Shown here one piece after another: positions 45,271 through 54,909 of a stretch of 64,000 nt of DNA (the stretch's first letter is position 1; the number at the start of each line of letters is the position of its first letter). The translations under genes were made by a program, and so were the position numbers. Origin of the DNA: an uncultured Draconibacterium sp. (GTDB taxonomy: Bacteria; Bacteroidota; Bacteroidia; Bacteroidales; Prolixibacteraceae); NCBI RefSeq assembly GCF_963677565.1, contig NZ_OY781982.1:372001-436000 (forward strand), in the 5' to 3' direction. The notes below the pieces were generated by a model that was not told where the DNA came from, ran no database searches, and was given only the letters and a program-made list of their open reading frames with translations.

Positions 45271-45525
45271 CTAATCACTCATTTTCTCTACCGATGTTAT
45301 TCTGCCTTTTCCTTTAGTTGTGATTTGCACAGCTGAAACAATAGCAGCTAATTTCGACGGTTCAATCTCCGATTGTGTACCACCCTCTTTTACTGAAGTA
45401 CTTACCTGTACAACTGCAAAACGATTGGTTATCCGGATAATTAAATTGCCCAAAACCACCACCATAATCAGGATGAAAAACACGGTACTCATACCCGTTA
45501 ACATCAATTTTAAAGCTTCACTCAT
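45271..45525 (-). CDS. oadG: OadG-family small subunit of the Na+-pump decarboxylase
   Basis: The 84-residue product has one N-terminal membrane helix (LMLTGMSTVFFILIMVVVLGNLIIRI) in the typical TGMSTVFFILI form, and a short basic cytoplasmic tail. In known complexes the gamma subunit assembles alpha and beta and helps carboxyl transfer. It is the first gene of the unit, 137 bp before oadA; the other two follow closely. Confidence 0.9.
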   Translation of the reverse strand: MSEALKLMLTGMSTVFFILIMVVVLGNLIIRITNRFAVVQVSTSVKEGGTQSEIEPSKLAAIVSAVQITTKGKGRITSVEKMSD

Positions 45526-45562
45526 CTTTAGTTATTTGTTTAAATTGATTTTTTAAAGCTTG

Positions 45563-45570
45563 CAAATATA
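45563..45570 (-). promoter_or_regulatory. Probable -7 element of the oad operon
   Basis: Minus-strand TATATTTG is an exact TAnnTTTG match 37 bp before the oadG start. No clear TTTG box sits at the usual -33 distance, so confidence is moderate. Confidence 0.45.
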
Positions 45571-46114
45571 TATTTCATTATTACATAGAAATCCAGATAG
45601 ATTTCAAATTGTAAGCATTTTGGTATTTTTTCTATCATTTTGAAAGATTCAATAAAGAAATATTTCTTTTTACATATACAAATATTTAAATATGAACAAG
45701 TTATATGCGTTCAAAAAAAATGTAATTTCAGAAACTGCTTTACAACATAAAAATGAGGCAGTTAACATTAAGGTTAGATTTGTTATTGTTTTTTGTGTAA
45801 AAATTACACATTGCTCTTTTTTAAGCTTTTAAGACCTGTTTATCCCTATTCTGGTTCATTTTCAAATTTTCGCAAATCCCTGTGTTATTGATTCTGGTTA
45901 TTCAGGCTAAACACCCTCGCATAATTTATGTAGTCTATAAAAATAATGTACCTTTGTCTCAGATTTTGGGTTTAAGAAGATTGCTCTACCTCCTAATCCC
46001 CACCTTTAGGAACTTGCTTTTTTTAAATCTTATCGCTCAACAGTAAAAACGTATTATAAGCTTTCATGATAACGAGGACTGCAATCATGTAGCTTGAATC
46101 TTTATAAAAACTAT
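45571..46114 (+). other. Long intergenic region and 5' leader of the cold-shock gene
   Basis: About 540 bp with no gene recognised between the divergent oad and cold-shock genes. A perfect small hairpin, TGTGTAA-AAA-TTACACA, lies at 45794-45810. If the promoter noted at 45925-45956 is used, the cold-shock mRNA has a leader of about 150 nt, which would be in keeping with cold-shock mRNAs whose leaders control translation; I saw no defined thermosensor fold. Confidence 0.5.
45925..45956 (+). promoter_or_regulatory. Possible promoter of the cold-shock gene
   Basis: TACCTTTG (45949-45956) is an exact -7 match; TTTA (45925-45928) lies 20 bp upstream as a one-mismatch -33 box. Confidence 0.45.
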
Positions 46115-46567
46115 ATGGGAAGATCAAAAGAATCATTCAACAAAAAAGAAGTTAGAAAAAAACAAGAGAAGAAAAGAAAAGAAAAAGAAGCCAGAAAACT
46201 GGCTCGTAAAGAAAGTGGTGGAAATTCGGGACTTGACGATATGATCGCCTATGTTGATGAATTTGGAAACATTACAGATACTCCACCCGAAGAAACAGCT
46301 AAAGAAGAAATTAATGCCGAAGACATTGATGTTAGCGTACCAAAAGGTGGTTACGGTGAAGCTGAGCCCAAAGAAAAGCAAGGAATTGTAACTTTCTTTA
46401 ACGAGCAAAAAGGTTATGGTTTTATTCGCAACCTGTCGAACAACCAGAATATTTTTGTTCATATCAATGAAGTTGAAGGCGAGATCAAAGAAGGAAATCG
46501 TGTTACTTACGAAGAAGGTCAAGGCCCAAAAGGACCAGCAGCAATGAACGTAAAGATTTCGGGTTAA
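46115..46567 (+). CDS. Cold-shock domain protein with charged N-terminal extension
   Basis: The product has 150 residues from the ATG at 46115; the one 21 bp upstream adds only MNLYKNY. Residues 1-35 are strongly basic (RKKQEKKRKEKEARKLARK), residues 35-85 are acidic, and the C-terminal 60 or so form a cold-shock OB-fold (GIVTFFNEQKGYGFI with RNP1-like aromatics, NIFVHINEVEG with RNP2-like). It binds single-stranded RNA or DNA. The basic tail probably adds nucleic-acid affinity. It is followed 45 bp later by an RNA-linked NYN gene. Confidence 0.9.
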   Translation: MGRSKESFNKKEVRKKQEKKRKEKEARKLARKESGGNSGLDDMIAYVDEFGNITDTPPEETAKEEINAEDIDVSVPKGGYGEAEPKEKQGIVTFFNEQKGYGFIRNLSNNQNIFVHINEVEGEIKEGNRVTYEEGQGPKGPAAMNVKISG

Positions 46568-46612
46568 CAGTTGAAAAATTTCATTTAACTTTTACGCAAA
46601 CAATATACCTGT

Positions 46613-47350
46613 ATGGGAAAAGATTTAAAACTTGCGGTATTGATTGATGGTGATAACATTCCATCTGCCTACGTAAAAGAAATGATGGAAGAGATTGCCA
46701 AATATGGCAATCCAACTATTAAACGAATTTATGGCGACTGGACCAGACCAGGTCTGACAAAGTGGAAATCCCTTCTGCTTGACAATGCTATAACACCCGT
46801 TCAACAATACGGATACACTACCGGTAAAAATGCTACCGACTCGGCCATGATCATCGACGCCATGGACATTTTATACAGCGAAAAAGTAAATGGATTTTGT
46901 CTGGTATCGAGCGATAGCGATTTTACCCGGCTTGCCACACGTTTGCGCGAAGCCGGCATGCATGTAATTGGTATTGGCGAGAAAAAAACACCTGATCCGT
47001 TTATCGTTTCGTGTGACCGTTTTATATACATCGAGATTTTAAAAAGCCGCTCGAAAGAAAATGAAAGCTCCTCTTCTAATAAATCAGAGAAGAAAGGCGT
47101 TGACAAAATTACTCCGAAAGTTATTCGCCTCATTTCGAAAACAATATCGGACCTGGCAGACGACGATGGCTGGGCTTTCCTGGGCGATGTGGGTAGTTTG
47201 CTACAAAAGAAACAACCTAATTTTGATTCAAGAAACTACGGTTTTGAAAAACTTACCCCACTGATCCACTCGATCGGGAATTTTGAAATTGACCAACGCG
47301 AAAGCCAGGGGAAATATAAATTAATGTACGTTCGGAACAAGAAACGTTAG
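46613..47350 (+). CDS. NYN domain-OST-HTH/LOTUS protein (LabA/DUF88 family)
   Basis: Residues 5-140 are a NYN (PIN-like) domain with acidic active-site residues in VLIDGDNIPS (Asp12, Asp14), NATDSAMIIDAMD and LVSSDSDFTRLA. Residues 165-240 (PKVIRLISKTISDLADDDGW ... YGFEKLTPLIHSIGNFEI) form an OST-HTH/LOTUS RNA-binding domain. NYN proteins are predicted RNases, and LOTUS domains bind structured RNA; the pairing suggests RNA processing or decay. It follows a cold-shock gene by 45 bp, so a shared role in RNA metabolism is reasonable. Confidence 0.9.
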   Translation: MGKDLKLAVLIDGDNIPSAYVKEMMEEIAKYGNPTIKRIYGDWTRPGLTKWKSLLLDNAITPVQQYGYTTGKNATDSAMIIDAMDILYSEKVNGFCLVSSDSDFTRLATRLREAGMHVIGIGEKKTPDPFIVSCDRFIYIEILKSRSKENESSSSNKSEKKGVDKITPKVIRLISKTISDLADDDGWAFLGDVGSLLQKKQPNFDSRNYGFEKLTPLIHSIGNFEIDQRESQGKYKLMYVRNKKR

Positions 47351-47463
47351 TTTAAGATTGAAGGAGATTGGTTTTAAGATTGGGAACAGATTGAAAGAAT
47401 ACACCAATCTTCTTCCTACTCAATATCAAATCCGTCACTCCCATTCCAAGATTCAACTATTCA

Positions 47464-50406
47464 TCACTCAAAAAGCGCCACAATTTCTTCCTGTGTAATT
47501 TGCTCGAACGGATCGTTTGAGTTGATAAACTTATCTGCCAGCGAACTTTTACGGTCTTTTAGTTTTTGAATTTTTTCTTCAATCGAATTTTCAGTAATAA
47601 AACGATACACAAACACATGTTTATCCTGCCCGATACGATGCGCCCGGTTAATTGCCTGGTTTTCTGCTGCCGGGTTCCACCACGGATCAATAATAAAAAC
47701 ATAGTCGGCTTCGGTGAGATTCAGCCCTACTCCACCGGCTTTTAAGGAAATCAGAAATATTCGGTTTTCATCATCGTTCTGGAAATCTTTTATCACTTTT
47801 TCGCGCTTGGTGGTTTGCCCCGTAAGCTTGCTGTATTTCCACTTTTCTACCTCGATTTTTTTCTCCAGCAATTCAAGGTGAGTTACAAATGAAGAAAAGA
47901 TCAGCACCTTATGTTTCTCGGCTACAAGGTTGCTCAACATCCGGAAGATCTCATCAAACTTACCTGATCGTTCAGAGGCATCATCATCGGCTAACGAAGG
48001 GTGATTAGCCAGTTGCCGCAACTTGGTGAGGCCCTGCAAAACAACAAACTGTGATTTCTTTAGCCCTTCTTTCTCAATTGAAGAAAGAATAGTATTACGA
48101 ATCACCGATTTTTCCTGCTCATATAGTTTTTCCTGCTCTCCGGCCATCGGACAAATCCTCACTTCTTCCATTAACGGAGGAAGGTCTTTGGCTACCTCAA
48201 TTTTTTTACGACGTAAAACAAATGGTTTGATCATCAATTGTAGTTTATCCATTTGCTCTTCGTTGGCATGTTTTTCAATGGGTGTAATAAATGTCCGCCT
48301 GAAAAATGCCAGATTTCCCAGCATTCCCGGATTTAGGAAATTCATTTGCGACCATAGATCGGACAATGAATTTTCGATTGGAGTTCCGGTTATCACTAAT
48401 TTATAGCGGGCTTTAACATCCATTACCGCCTTGTAAGTTTTCGAACTGGAATTTTTTATCGACTGGCTTTCATCCAAAATCAGGTAGAAAAACTCGGTGG
48501 CTTTTAACAAATCAATGTCATTGCGAACCGTGCCGTAAGTAGTAATGATTATATCGTAATATGAAGCCAGTTTACCGAGCTCATCTGCTTTTTTGCGCTG
48601 TGTTCCCACATGCTGATAAATTTTTAGGGCCGGTGTAAACTTTCGTATTTCGTTACTCCAGTTATGCACCAACGACGTAGGCACCACAATTAAACTGGCT
48701 GGCTGTACAGTAGTTTTTGCTTTCGATGAATCGGCAAACAAATCGCGCTGGCCATTAGCATCAACAGGATCATGAATTTTTATTTCCTGTTTCATGCGTT
48801 TAAGCTTTAACAGCAAAGTGAGCGTTTGCAGGGTTTTTCCAAGTCCCATATCATCGGCAAGGCATCCGCCCAAACCATTTTTATACAAACCGTACATCCA
48901 GTTGAATCCTTCTTCCTGGTAACTGCGTAAAGTAGCCTGCAAGTTCGATGGCAAAACTGCATTTTCTTTTTCAGCACCAATCAGCTTTTCGTATTTACGT
49001 TTTACTTCTTTATCAACTTCCTGAATTGAATTCTGTAATAAAGTAAAATGGTGCTTTTCAAATTTTATATGTTCGCCCTGCTGTTTTCCAAAAGGCAAAA
49101 GTCCCTTGTAGCGGGCAAACCACTCCTCGGGCAATACGGCTGTTTCTCCGTTTGGTAATTCAAATTCCCGTATATCGTTTAGTATATACTTCTTCAGTTG
49201 TATAAACGGAATGCTAAACTCCCCAAACTTTACAACCGCGTAGACATCAAACCAATCGCCTTTTGTTTGTGTTTTCAATTCCAGTTTCTGGCTACCCGTA
49301 TAATATGTTTTATCCAGCTGATCTTGTTTGATTCGGATTCCTTTTTGCTCTAATTCCGGTCTTTTCTCATTCAACCAGTTTACGAAAAAATACAGTGCAT
49401 TTTGTGGCTCTAAAAGTGAAATTCCATTCAACGTAAAATAACCGTTTTCTTCCTTTAAACCAGAATGGTTAATGGTTTCAAGAATGTCCTTTTCCCACTT
49501 AAAATCGCGTGTGGTTTTATAGTAAACAAATGAGCCGTTTTGTTTCTTAACGCTAACACTCATCTTCCTTTTATTTCCGGGCAGGAATTTTTCGTCGCCA
49601 TACTGGAAATTAAGCACAAGACATGGACGATACTGCAGGTTATTTTCGAGCGACAATACAGCATTTTTCCCAGCCTCAGCACGAACCACATCAAAACCTT
49701 TGGTTTTTACATCGTAATCGCGCACAGTGTTTAGCACAAAACCCGAATAATATTTGTCTTCAATGGTATTCGGTACGGTAATAAAATCCTTCTCAAAAAA
49801 CGGCGTAAGCTTTTTTGCATTCAGCTTTTCGAAAGCCACCAACTGGTTTCTGTAAAGCAACAGACACGGATCGTTAGTAACAATCTGAATGGAACGCGAA
49901 GACAGCACTATTTCCTGTTCGTCGAGAAAAATTCGAAGCCGATAGCGGGTTTGTGTTTCGGTTCGTTCAAATTCAAATTCGGGCCGTGCAAAAAGCGGTG
50001 GTACTTTTATTTCATCTTCATCGTAGAGGTTTGAATATTTTGCTTCCTTGCGAAACAACTGAACAGGACTTAACATCAGTATGGAACATACCTCCATCAT
50101 ACATTTCTCGATAAAAGGCGTGACCTGCTTTTCAAAATAACCCGGGCGTAACGATGAATAAAAGTCTGAAACGCTGCCGGCACGCGAGAACTTTTTTGTT
50201 AGCACCTCGTCGCTGTATTTCTCGATTAAATGAACCAGCTCTTTTTCGTAAGGCTGCCAATCGTAAATTGTATCATTCAGGTCATGAGGTTTTACCAGTC
50301 GCTCCACCGCATAAAACCGCTCTTTTTTCTCAATTAAAAATGGTTGAAACACGGTTCCCAGGTAACGATGTTCGGTTAAAGCTATTATAAATTTTAGTTG
50401 TGCCAT
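47464..50406 (-). CDS. SNF2-family DEAD/DEAH helicase (HepA/RapA-like)
   Basis: The 980-residue protein has a long N-terminal region of beta-rich sequence (bacterial SNF2-associated type, residues 1-480) and a two-lobe SNF2 motor. Visible motor motifs are LADDMGLGKTLQTL (Walker A, about 515-525), LDESQSIKN (DExx box, about 645), TGTPIENSLSDLWSQMNF, LKAGGVGLNLTEADYVF and NRAHRIGQDKHVFVYRF. The start at MAQLKF was preferred over an ATG four codons upstream. Such proteins remodel DNA-protein or RNA polymerase complexes. No restriction or defence partner is next to it. Confidence 0.92.
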   Translation of the reverse strand: MAQLKFIIALTEHRYLGTVFQPFLIEKKERFYAVERLVKPHDLNDTIYDWQPYEKELVHLIEKYSDEVLTKKFSRAGSVSDFYSSLRPGYFEKQVTPFIEKCMMEVCSILMLSPVQLFRKEAKYSNLYDEDEIKVPPLFARPEFEFERTETQTRYRLRIFLDEQEIVLSSRSIQIVTNDPCLLLYRNQLVAFEKLNAKKLTPFFEKDFITVPNTIEDKYYSGFVLNTVRDYDVKTKGFDVVRAEAGKNAVLSLENNLQYRPCLVLNFQYGDEKFLPGNKRKMSVSVKKQNGSFVYYKTTRDFKWEKDILETINHSGLKEENGYFTLNGISLLEPQNALYFFVNWLNEKRPELEQKGIRIKQDQLDKTYYTGSQKLELKTQTKGDWFDVYAVVKFGEFSIPFIQLKKYILNDIREFELPNGETAVLPEEWFARYKGLLPFGKQQGEHIKFEKHHFTLLQNSIQEVDKEVKRKYEKLIGAEKENAVLPSNLQATLRSYQEEGFNWMYGLYKNGLGGCLADDMGLGKTLQTLTLLLKLKRMKQEIKIHDPVDANGQRDLFADSSKAKTTVQPASLIVVPTSLVHNWSNEIRKFTPALKIYQHVGTQRKKADELGKLASYYDIIITTYGTVRNDIDLLKATEFFYLILDESQSIKNSSSKTYKAVMDVKARYKLVITGTPIENSLSDLWSQMNFLNPGMLGNLAFFRRTFITPIEKHANEEQMDKLQLMIKPFVLRRKKIEVAKDLPPLMEEVRICPMAGEQEKLYEQEKSVIRNTILSSIEKEGLKKSQFVVLQGLTKLRQLANHPSLADDDASERSGKFDEIFRMLSNLVAEKHKVLIFSSFVTHLELLEKKIEVEKWKYSKLTGQTTKREKVIKDFQNDDENRIFLISLKAGGVGLNLTEADYVFIIDPWWNPAAENQAINRAHRIGQDKHVFVYRFITENSIEEKIQKLKDRKSSLADKFINSNDPFEQITQEEIVALFE

Positions 50407-50468
50407 TTTCCTTTTCAAAAAAGATTCTTACAAAACTTTTTCGCTGTGCGTTTTATTAAAAAGAACCT

Positions 50469-50476
50469 CAAATATA
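50469..50476 (-). promoter_or_regulatory. Possible -7 element of the SNF2 helicase gene
   Basis: TATATTTG on the minus strand is an exact TAnnTTTG match, 62 bp before the start codon. No clear -33 partner was found. Confidence 0.4.
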
Positions 50477-50558
50477 TAAAAGCTGTGCGGTTACATGAGT
50501 TTATTCAGTAAGAAAGTTCAAAGAAAAATAACATCTTTGCAGGTGTAAAACTTACAGC

Positions 50559-51215
50559 ATGAAAAACCTTACCATTAAAAAAATTGACATTTCTTCGCCG
50601 GTTTCGGTTCAAGAGGCAGCACAACTTTTAACAAACGAAACTGACCTTGAAAACGTTGACATTTTAAACTGGGAAAAAGCGTATCCGTATAAACCGGGTG
50701 TACAATTCAGAATTGCACACACCGGAAATGAAATCTGGCTGAAGTTTTACGTTCAGGAAAAAAACATATTGGCGCAGGAAACCGAGATAAATGGCGACGT
50801 TTACAAAGACAGTACTGTTGAGTTTTTTATTTCGGTAGATGAAGGTAAAAACTATTACAACTTTGAGTTTAATTGTATTGGGACGCCACATGTTGGATAC
50901 GGTCCGGGACGTGGAAATCGCACCCCCATTTTACCCGAAGTTATAAACCAAATCGATATCGAATCGACTCTTGGCAATGAACCTTTTGAAGAAAAATCGG
51001 GCAATTTCTCGTGGGAAATGATGATTTGCATTCCGGTGCAATGTTTTGCGTTTGATAAAATAGAAAATCTTGGAGGGCTAAAAGCAACAGCTAACTTTTA
51101 TAAATGTGGCGATGCAACTTCCGACCCCCATTTTGTAACCTGGAATGCTGTAGACACCGAAAACCCGGATTATCACCGCCCTGAGTTTTTTGGGCAAATT
51201 AATTTTGAAGAATAA
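50559..51215 (+). CDS. Carbohydrate-binding family 9-like protein
   Basis: The 218-residue protein looks like the CBM9-like (carbohydrate-binding) beta-sandwich family of Bacteroidota: GVQFRIAHTGNEIWLKFYVQEKN, GDVYKDSTVEFFISVDEGKNYYNFEFNCIGT and PDYHRPEFFGQINFEE at the end. No signal peptide is present, so it is probably cytoplasmic, unlike most secreted CBMs. The ligand is unknown. It is transcribed alone. Confidence 0.82.
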   Translation: MKNLTIKKIDISSPVSVQEAAQLLTNETDLENVDILNWEKAYPYKPGVQFRIAHTGNEIWLKFYVQEKNILAQETEINGDVYKDSTVEFFISVDEGKNYYNFEFNCIGTPHVGYGPGRGNRTPILPEVINQIDIESTLGNEPFEEKSGNFSWEMMICIPVQCFAFDKIENLGGLKATANFYKCGDATSDPHFVTWNAVDTENPDYHRPEFFGQINFEE

Positions 51216-51396
51216 GTAGTTGTAAGGAATCCCTCTGCCTGCAACAGTTTCAGAAAAGTACAGTTTATTGATTCCCCCTTAACTATCTTGCTGATTTACA
51301 ACACATGCTATAAAACAGTATTCTATTTTACTACTTACCTTGCATTACTATGTATTTGTTAATACTTTAGTTGAAAATATTCTGAATACAAAGTTT

Positions 51397-51756
51397 ATGA
51401 CCAATAATAAAAACGGGCAAGATTTTAACATACGATGGAAATCGCAAATTAAGAAAGGCCTGATTGAATACATGATCTTGCTTTTTCTTGAGAAAAAAAC
51501 CTATTACGGCTATGAACTTATTGATATGATTCGCCAACTGTCGTCAATAGAAATTGCAGAAGGCACACTCTACCCCCTATTAAACCGGTTAAAAAAAGAC
51601 GGGATGTTAACATCGCGCTGGCACGAACTGGAATCCGGAATTCCCAGAAAATACTATACCATAACCAATAAAGGAGCTGAACAGATTAAATTGATGAACG
51701 ACTATTTCGATTTGATAGACAATTCACTTCTTCGAATAAAGAACTTAAAACCATAA
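51397..51756 (+). CDS. PadR-family transcriptional regulator
   Basis: The winged-helix domain is clear: GLIEYMILLFLEKKTYYGYELIDMI, then EIAEGTLYPLLNRLKKDGMLTSRW and GIPRKYYTITNKG, all PadR signatures. I chose ATG 51397 (MTNNKNGQDF) because an earlier ATG at 51340 adds 19 residues without conservation. It sits 5 bp before glpK, so it is co-transcribed with the glycerol genes and probably regulates them. The inducer is not known. PadR control of glycerol uptake is not usual. Confidence 0.9.
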   Translation: MTNNKNGQDFNIRWKSQIKKGLIEYMILLFLEKKTYYGYELIDMIRQLSSIEIAEGTLYPLLNRLKKDGMLTSRWHELESGIPRKYYTITNKGAEQIKLMNDYFDLIDNSLLRIKNLKP

Positions 51757-51761
51757 ACTAT

Positions 51762-53267
51762 ATGAAAAAATACATCCTTGCATTTGACCAGGGTACAACC
51801 AGCTCGCGAGCTATTGTTTTTGATCAACATGGTGCAATTAAATCTGTAGCACAAAAAGAGTTTGAGCAGATCTTTCCAAAACCCGGGTGGGTAGAACACG
51901 ACCCAAATGAAATATGGTCGTCGCAGGCCGCTGTGGCAGCCGAAGCCATTACAAAAATTGACATTAATGGTAAAAACATAGCTGCAATTGGTATTACCAA
52001 CCAACGCGAAACAACTATTGTTTGGGACCGTGAAACAGGAGAGCCGGTTTACAATGCAATTGTTTGGCAAGACCGCAGAACGGCCAAATATTGTGATGCA
52101 CTGAAAGCAAAAGGCCACCAGGAAATGATTAGCGAAAAAACCGGTTTGGTAATTGATGCCTATTTTTCGGGTACAAAGGTACAATGGATACTGGATAATG
52201 TTGAAGGTGCCCGCGAAAAAGCAAATGCCGGCAAACTTGCATTTGGTACCGTTGATTGCTGGTTGATATGGAAACTTACACGGGGTGAAAAACATGTAAC
52301 CGACATTACCAATGCCAGTCGCACACTATTGTATAATATAAAAGAGTGTTGCTGGGATAAAGAACTCCTCAACCTGTTTGATATACCAGAGAATATGCTC
52401 CCTGAAGTATGTGCCTCGAGCGAAGTTATCGGTTATACCAAAACAACCATATTTGCGCACGAAATTGCTATCGGAGGAATTGCCGGCGATCAGCAGGCAG
52501 CTTTATTTGGCCAGCAATGTGTTCATCCGGGAATGGCAAAAAACACTTATGGAACCGGATGTTTTATGCTGCTCAATACAGGATCAAAAGCCATAAAATC
52601 GGAGAATAACCTGTTAACTACCATTGCCTGGAAAATAAATGGAGAGGTTACTTACGCACTTGAAGGATCTATTTTTATCGCCGGAGCGGCTGTGCAATGG
52701 ATGCGCGATCAGTTAGGTTTAATTAACAATGCTCCCGAGATTGAAGAATTGGCATTATCAGTTGAAGACAACGGAGGAGTTTATTTTGTTCCGGCACTTA
52801 CCGGACTTGGTGCTCCACATTGGGACCAATATGCACGCGGCATTGTTGTGGGCATTACACGGGGTACTTCGAATGGGCATTTTGCAAGAGCAACAATTGA
52901 AGGAATTGCTTTCCAGGTGATGGACGTTCTGAAAGCAATGGAAGCAGACTCCGGTATCGAAATTAAAGAACTACGTGTTGACGGGGGAGCTGCTGCCAAC
53001 AACCTTCTCTTGCAATTTCAGTCTGAAACCTTGCAGTCGCCGGTAATACGCCCCCGCCAACTGGAAACTACCGCCCTTGGAGCTGCCTACCTGGCCGGAT
53101 TAGCTGTAGGCTACTGGAAAGATCTTAACGAAATGCAATCGCAATGGGCAAAAGACAGAACCTTTACGCCTCAAATTTTGGATGACGTAATGAATAAATC
53201 CATCAGAAAATGGCAAAAGGCACTCGCTAAGGCCAAAGACTGGATTGACGAAGATGATGACGAATAG
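51762..53267 (+). CDS. glpK: Glycerol kinase
   Basis: The 501-residue FGGY-family kinase matches glycerol kinase over its full length. Signatures are AFDQGTTSSRAIVFDQ (phosphate loop), GITNQRETTIVWDRETGEPVYNAIVWQDRRT (substrate region) and GIAGDQQAALFGQ. AGLAVGYWKDLNEM closes the C-terminal lobe. It phosphorylates glycerol to glycerol 3-phosphate in the cytosol, trapping it for the dehydrogenase encoded 21 bp downstream. Confidence 0.97.
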   Translation: MKKYILAFDQGTTSSRAIVFDQHGAIKSVAQKEFEQIFPKPGWVEHDPNEIWSSQAAVAAEAITKIDINGKNIAAIGITNQRETTIVWDRETGEPVYNAIVWQDRRTAKYCDALKAKGHQEMISEKTGLVIDAYFSGTKVQWILDNVEGAREKANAGKLAFGTVDCWLIWKLTRGEKHVTDITNASRTLLYNIKECCWDKELLNLFDIPENMLPEVCASSEVIGYTKTTIFAHEIAIGGIAGDQQAALFGQQCVHPGMAKNTYGTGCFMLLNTGSKAIKSENNLLTTIAWKINGEVTYALEGSIFIAGAAVQWMRDQLGLINNAPEIEELALSVEDNGGVYFVPALTGLGAPHWDQYARGIVVGITRGTSNGHFARATIEGIAFQVMDVLKAMEADSGIEIKELRVDGGAAANNLLLQFQSETLQSPVIRPRQLETTALGAAYLAGLAVGYWKDLNEMQSQWAKDRTFTPQILDDVMNKSIRKWQKALAKAKDWIDEDDDE

Positions 53268-53288
53268 GAAATTGAAAAACAAAAAATC

Positions 53289-54848
53289 ATGAAACGACAT
53301 AAACAGCTACGTAAAGCCAAAGCTCCGGGGAAATGGGATATTGTGGTTATTGGCGGAGGTGCATCGGGACTCGGCGTAGCACTGGAATCTGCAACCAGAA
53401 AATATAAAACGCTGTTACTGGAAGGAGCTGATTTTGCCAAGGGAACATCAAGCAGAAGTACCAAGTTGGTGCATGGTGGAGTACGCTATCTCGCCCAGGG
53501 GGATATTTCATTGGTTTTAGAAGCATTGCGCGAACGTGGGTTGATGCGCCAAAATGCTCCTCACCTGGTTAAAAACCAATCATTCATTATTCCGAATTAC
53601 GAATGGTGGGGAGGACCGTTTTACACCATTGGACTAAAAGTTTACGACATGATGGCAGGGAAGCTTGGTCTGGGACCTTCCGTTCACCTTACAAAACAAG
53701 AAACGCTTGAAGCTCTGCCCACGCTTAAAGAAGAAGGCTTAACAGGTGGCGTAATTTATCATGATGGCCAATTCGACGATGCCAGGCTTTCGGTAAACCT
53801 TGCACAAACAATTATCGATTACGATGGTGTTGCAGTTAATTACACTAAGGTTACCAATTTACTTAAAGACAAAGACGGGATGATATGCGGGGTAAAAGTT
53901 AAAGATATGATTGATGGTGATGAATTTGAGGTAAGCGCTAAAGTGGTTGTAAATGCCACCGGTGTATTTACCGATGAGATTTTACAGATGGACGAACCCG
54001 GTTCACCCAAAAAAGTTGTTCCCAGTCAGGGGATTCATTTTGTGCTCGATCATGAATTTCTCTCGGGAGACCATGCTATTATGATTCCCAAAACCGATGA
54101 TGGCCGCGTACTTTTTGCCGTCCCTTGGCGCGGAAAAGTAGTTGTTGGAACAACCGACACCCTTGTTGAAGAGGCAAGTCTTGAACCACGAGCATTGGAA
54201 GAAGAAATTGAATTTATTCTGAACACGGCCGGACGCTATCTTACACGACCACCAAAAAGGAGCGATGTAAGGAGCATATTTGCAGGACTTCGTCCGCTTG
54301 CTGCACCTGAAGAAGAGGGCAAAAAAACGAAAGAGATTTCACGAAGCCATAAGGTAATTGTGAGCTTGTCGGGATTAATTACCATAACCGGCGGCAAGTG
54401 GACGACTTATCGCAAAATGGGAGAAGACACCGTTAACAATGCTGTAATTCTTGCCGGGCTAAAAGAAAAACCTTGCATTACCGAAAACCTGGCCATTCAT
54501 GGATACACAAAGAACATCGACCTTAATGATCATTTTTATGTTTACGGTTCGGAAGCCAAAGCCATCAAAGAAATGATAGAAGACAATCCGAAACTGAGTG
54601 AAAAATTACATGATCGGCTTGATTTTACAGTTGCAGAAATTGTTTGGGCATGTAGAAAAGAAATGGCCATGAACCTTGACGACATGTTGGCCCGACGGGT
54701 AAGAGCACTCTATCTGGATGCACGTGCAGCCGAGGAAATGGCCCCAAAAGTGGCAAAAATAATGGCCAAAGAATTAGGTAGAGATAATGCATGGGTTGAG
54801 CAGCAGATAAAAGAATTTTCAGCATTGGCACATGGCTATTATCTTTAA
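53289..54848 (+). CDS. glpD: FAD-dependent glycerol-3-phosphate dehydrogenase
   Basis: The 519-residue flavoprotein carries a Rossmann FAD-binding start (DIVVIGGGASGLGVALESA), the GTSSRSTKLVHGGVRYLAQGD segment typical of GlpD/GlpA, KVVVNATGVFTDEI, FAVPWRGKVVVGTTDT and GGKWTTYRKMGEDT. It oxidises glycerol 3-phosphate to dihydroxyacetone phosphate, passing electrons to quinone at the membrane. The C-terminal 100 residues (TVAEIVWACRKEMAMNLDDMLARRVRAL) form the standard helical domain. It lies between glpK and glpF. Confidence 0.96.
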   Translation: MKRHKQLRKAKAPGKWDIVVIGGGASGLGVALESATRKYKTLLLEGADFAKGTSSRSTKLVHGGVRYLAQGDISLVLEALRERGLMRQNAPHLVKNQSFIIPNYEWWGGPFYTIGLKVYDMMAGKLGLGPSVHLTKQETLEALPTLKEEGLTGGVIYHDGQFDDARLSVNLAQTIIDYDGVAVNYTKVTNLLKDKDGMICGVKVKDMIDGDEFEVSAKVVVNATGVFTDEILQMDEPGSPKKVVPSQGIHFVLDHEFLSGDHAIMIPKTDDGRVLFAVPWRGKVVVGTTDTLVEEASLEPRALEEEIEFILNTAGRYLTRPPKRSDVRSIFAGLRPLAAPEEEGKKTKEISRSHKVIVSLSGLITITGGKWTTYRKMGEDTVNNAVILAGLKEKPCITENLAIHGYTKNIDLNDHFYVYGSEAKAIKEMIEDNPKLSEKLHDRLDFTVAEIVWACRKEMAMNLDDMLARRVRALYLDARAAEEMAPKVAKIMAKELGRDNAWVEQQIKEFSALAHGYYL

Positions 54849-54909
54849 TGCATAATAACTACAAGATAAATCTAAACGACATTTGAAATTAAATTAAACC
54901 AAAACTAAT

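Noticed and set aside
45794..45810. Palindrome TGTGTAA-AAA-TTACACA as an operator or terminator
   Set aside because: It is short, AT-rich and not placed at a promoter or gene end that I could define.
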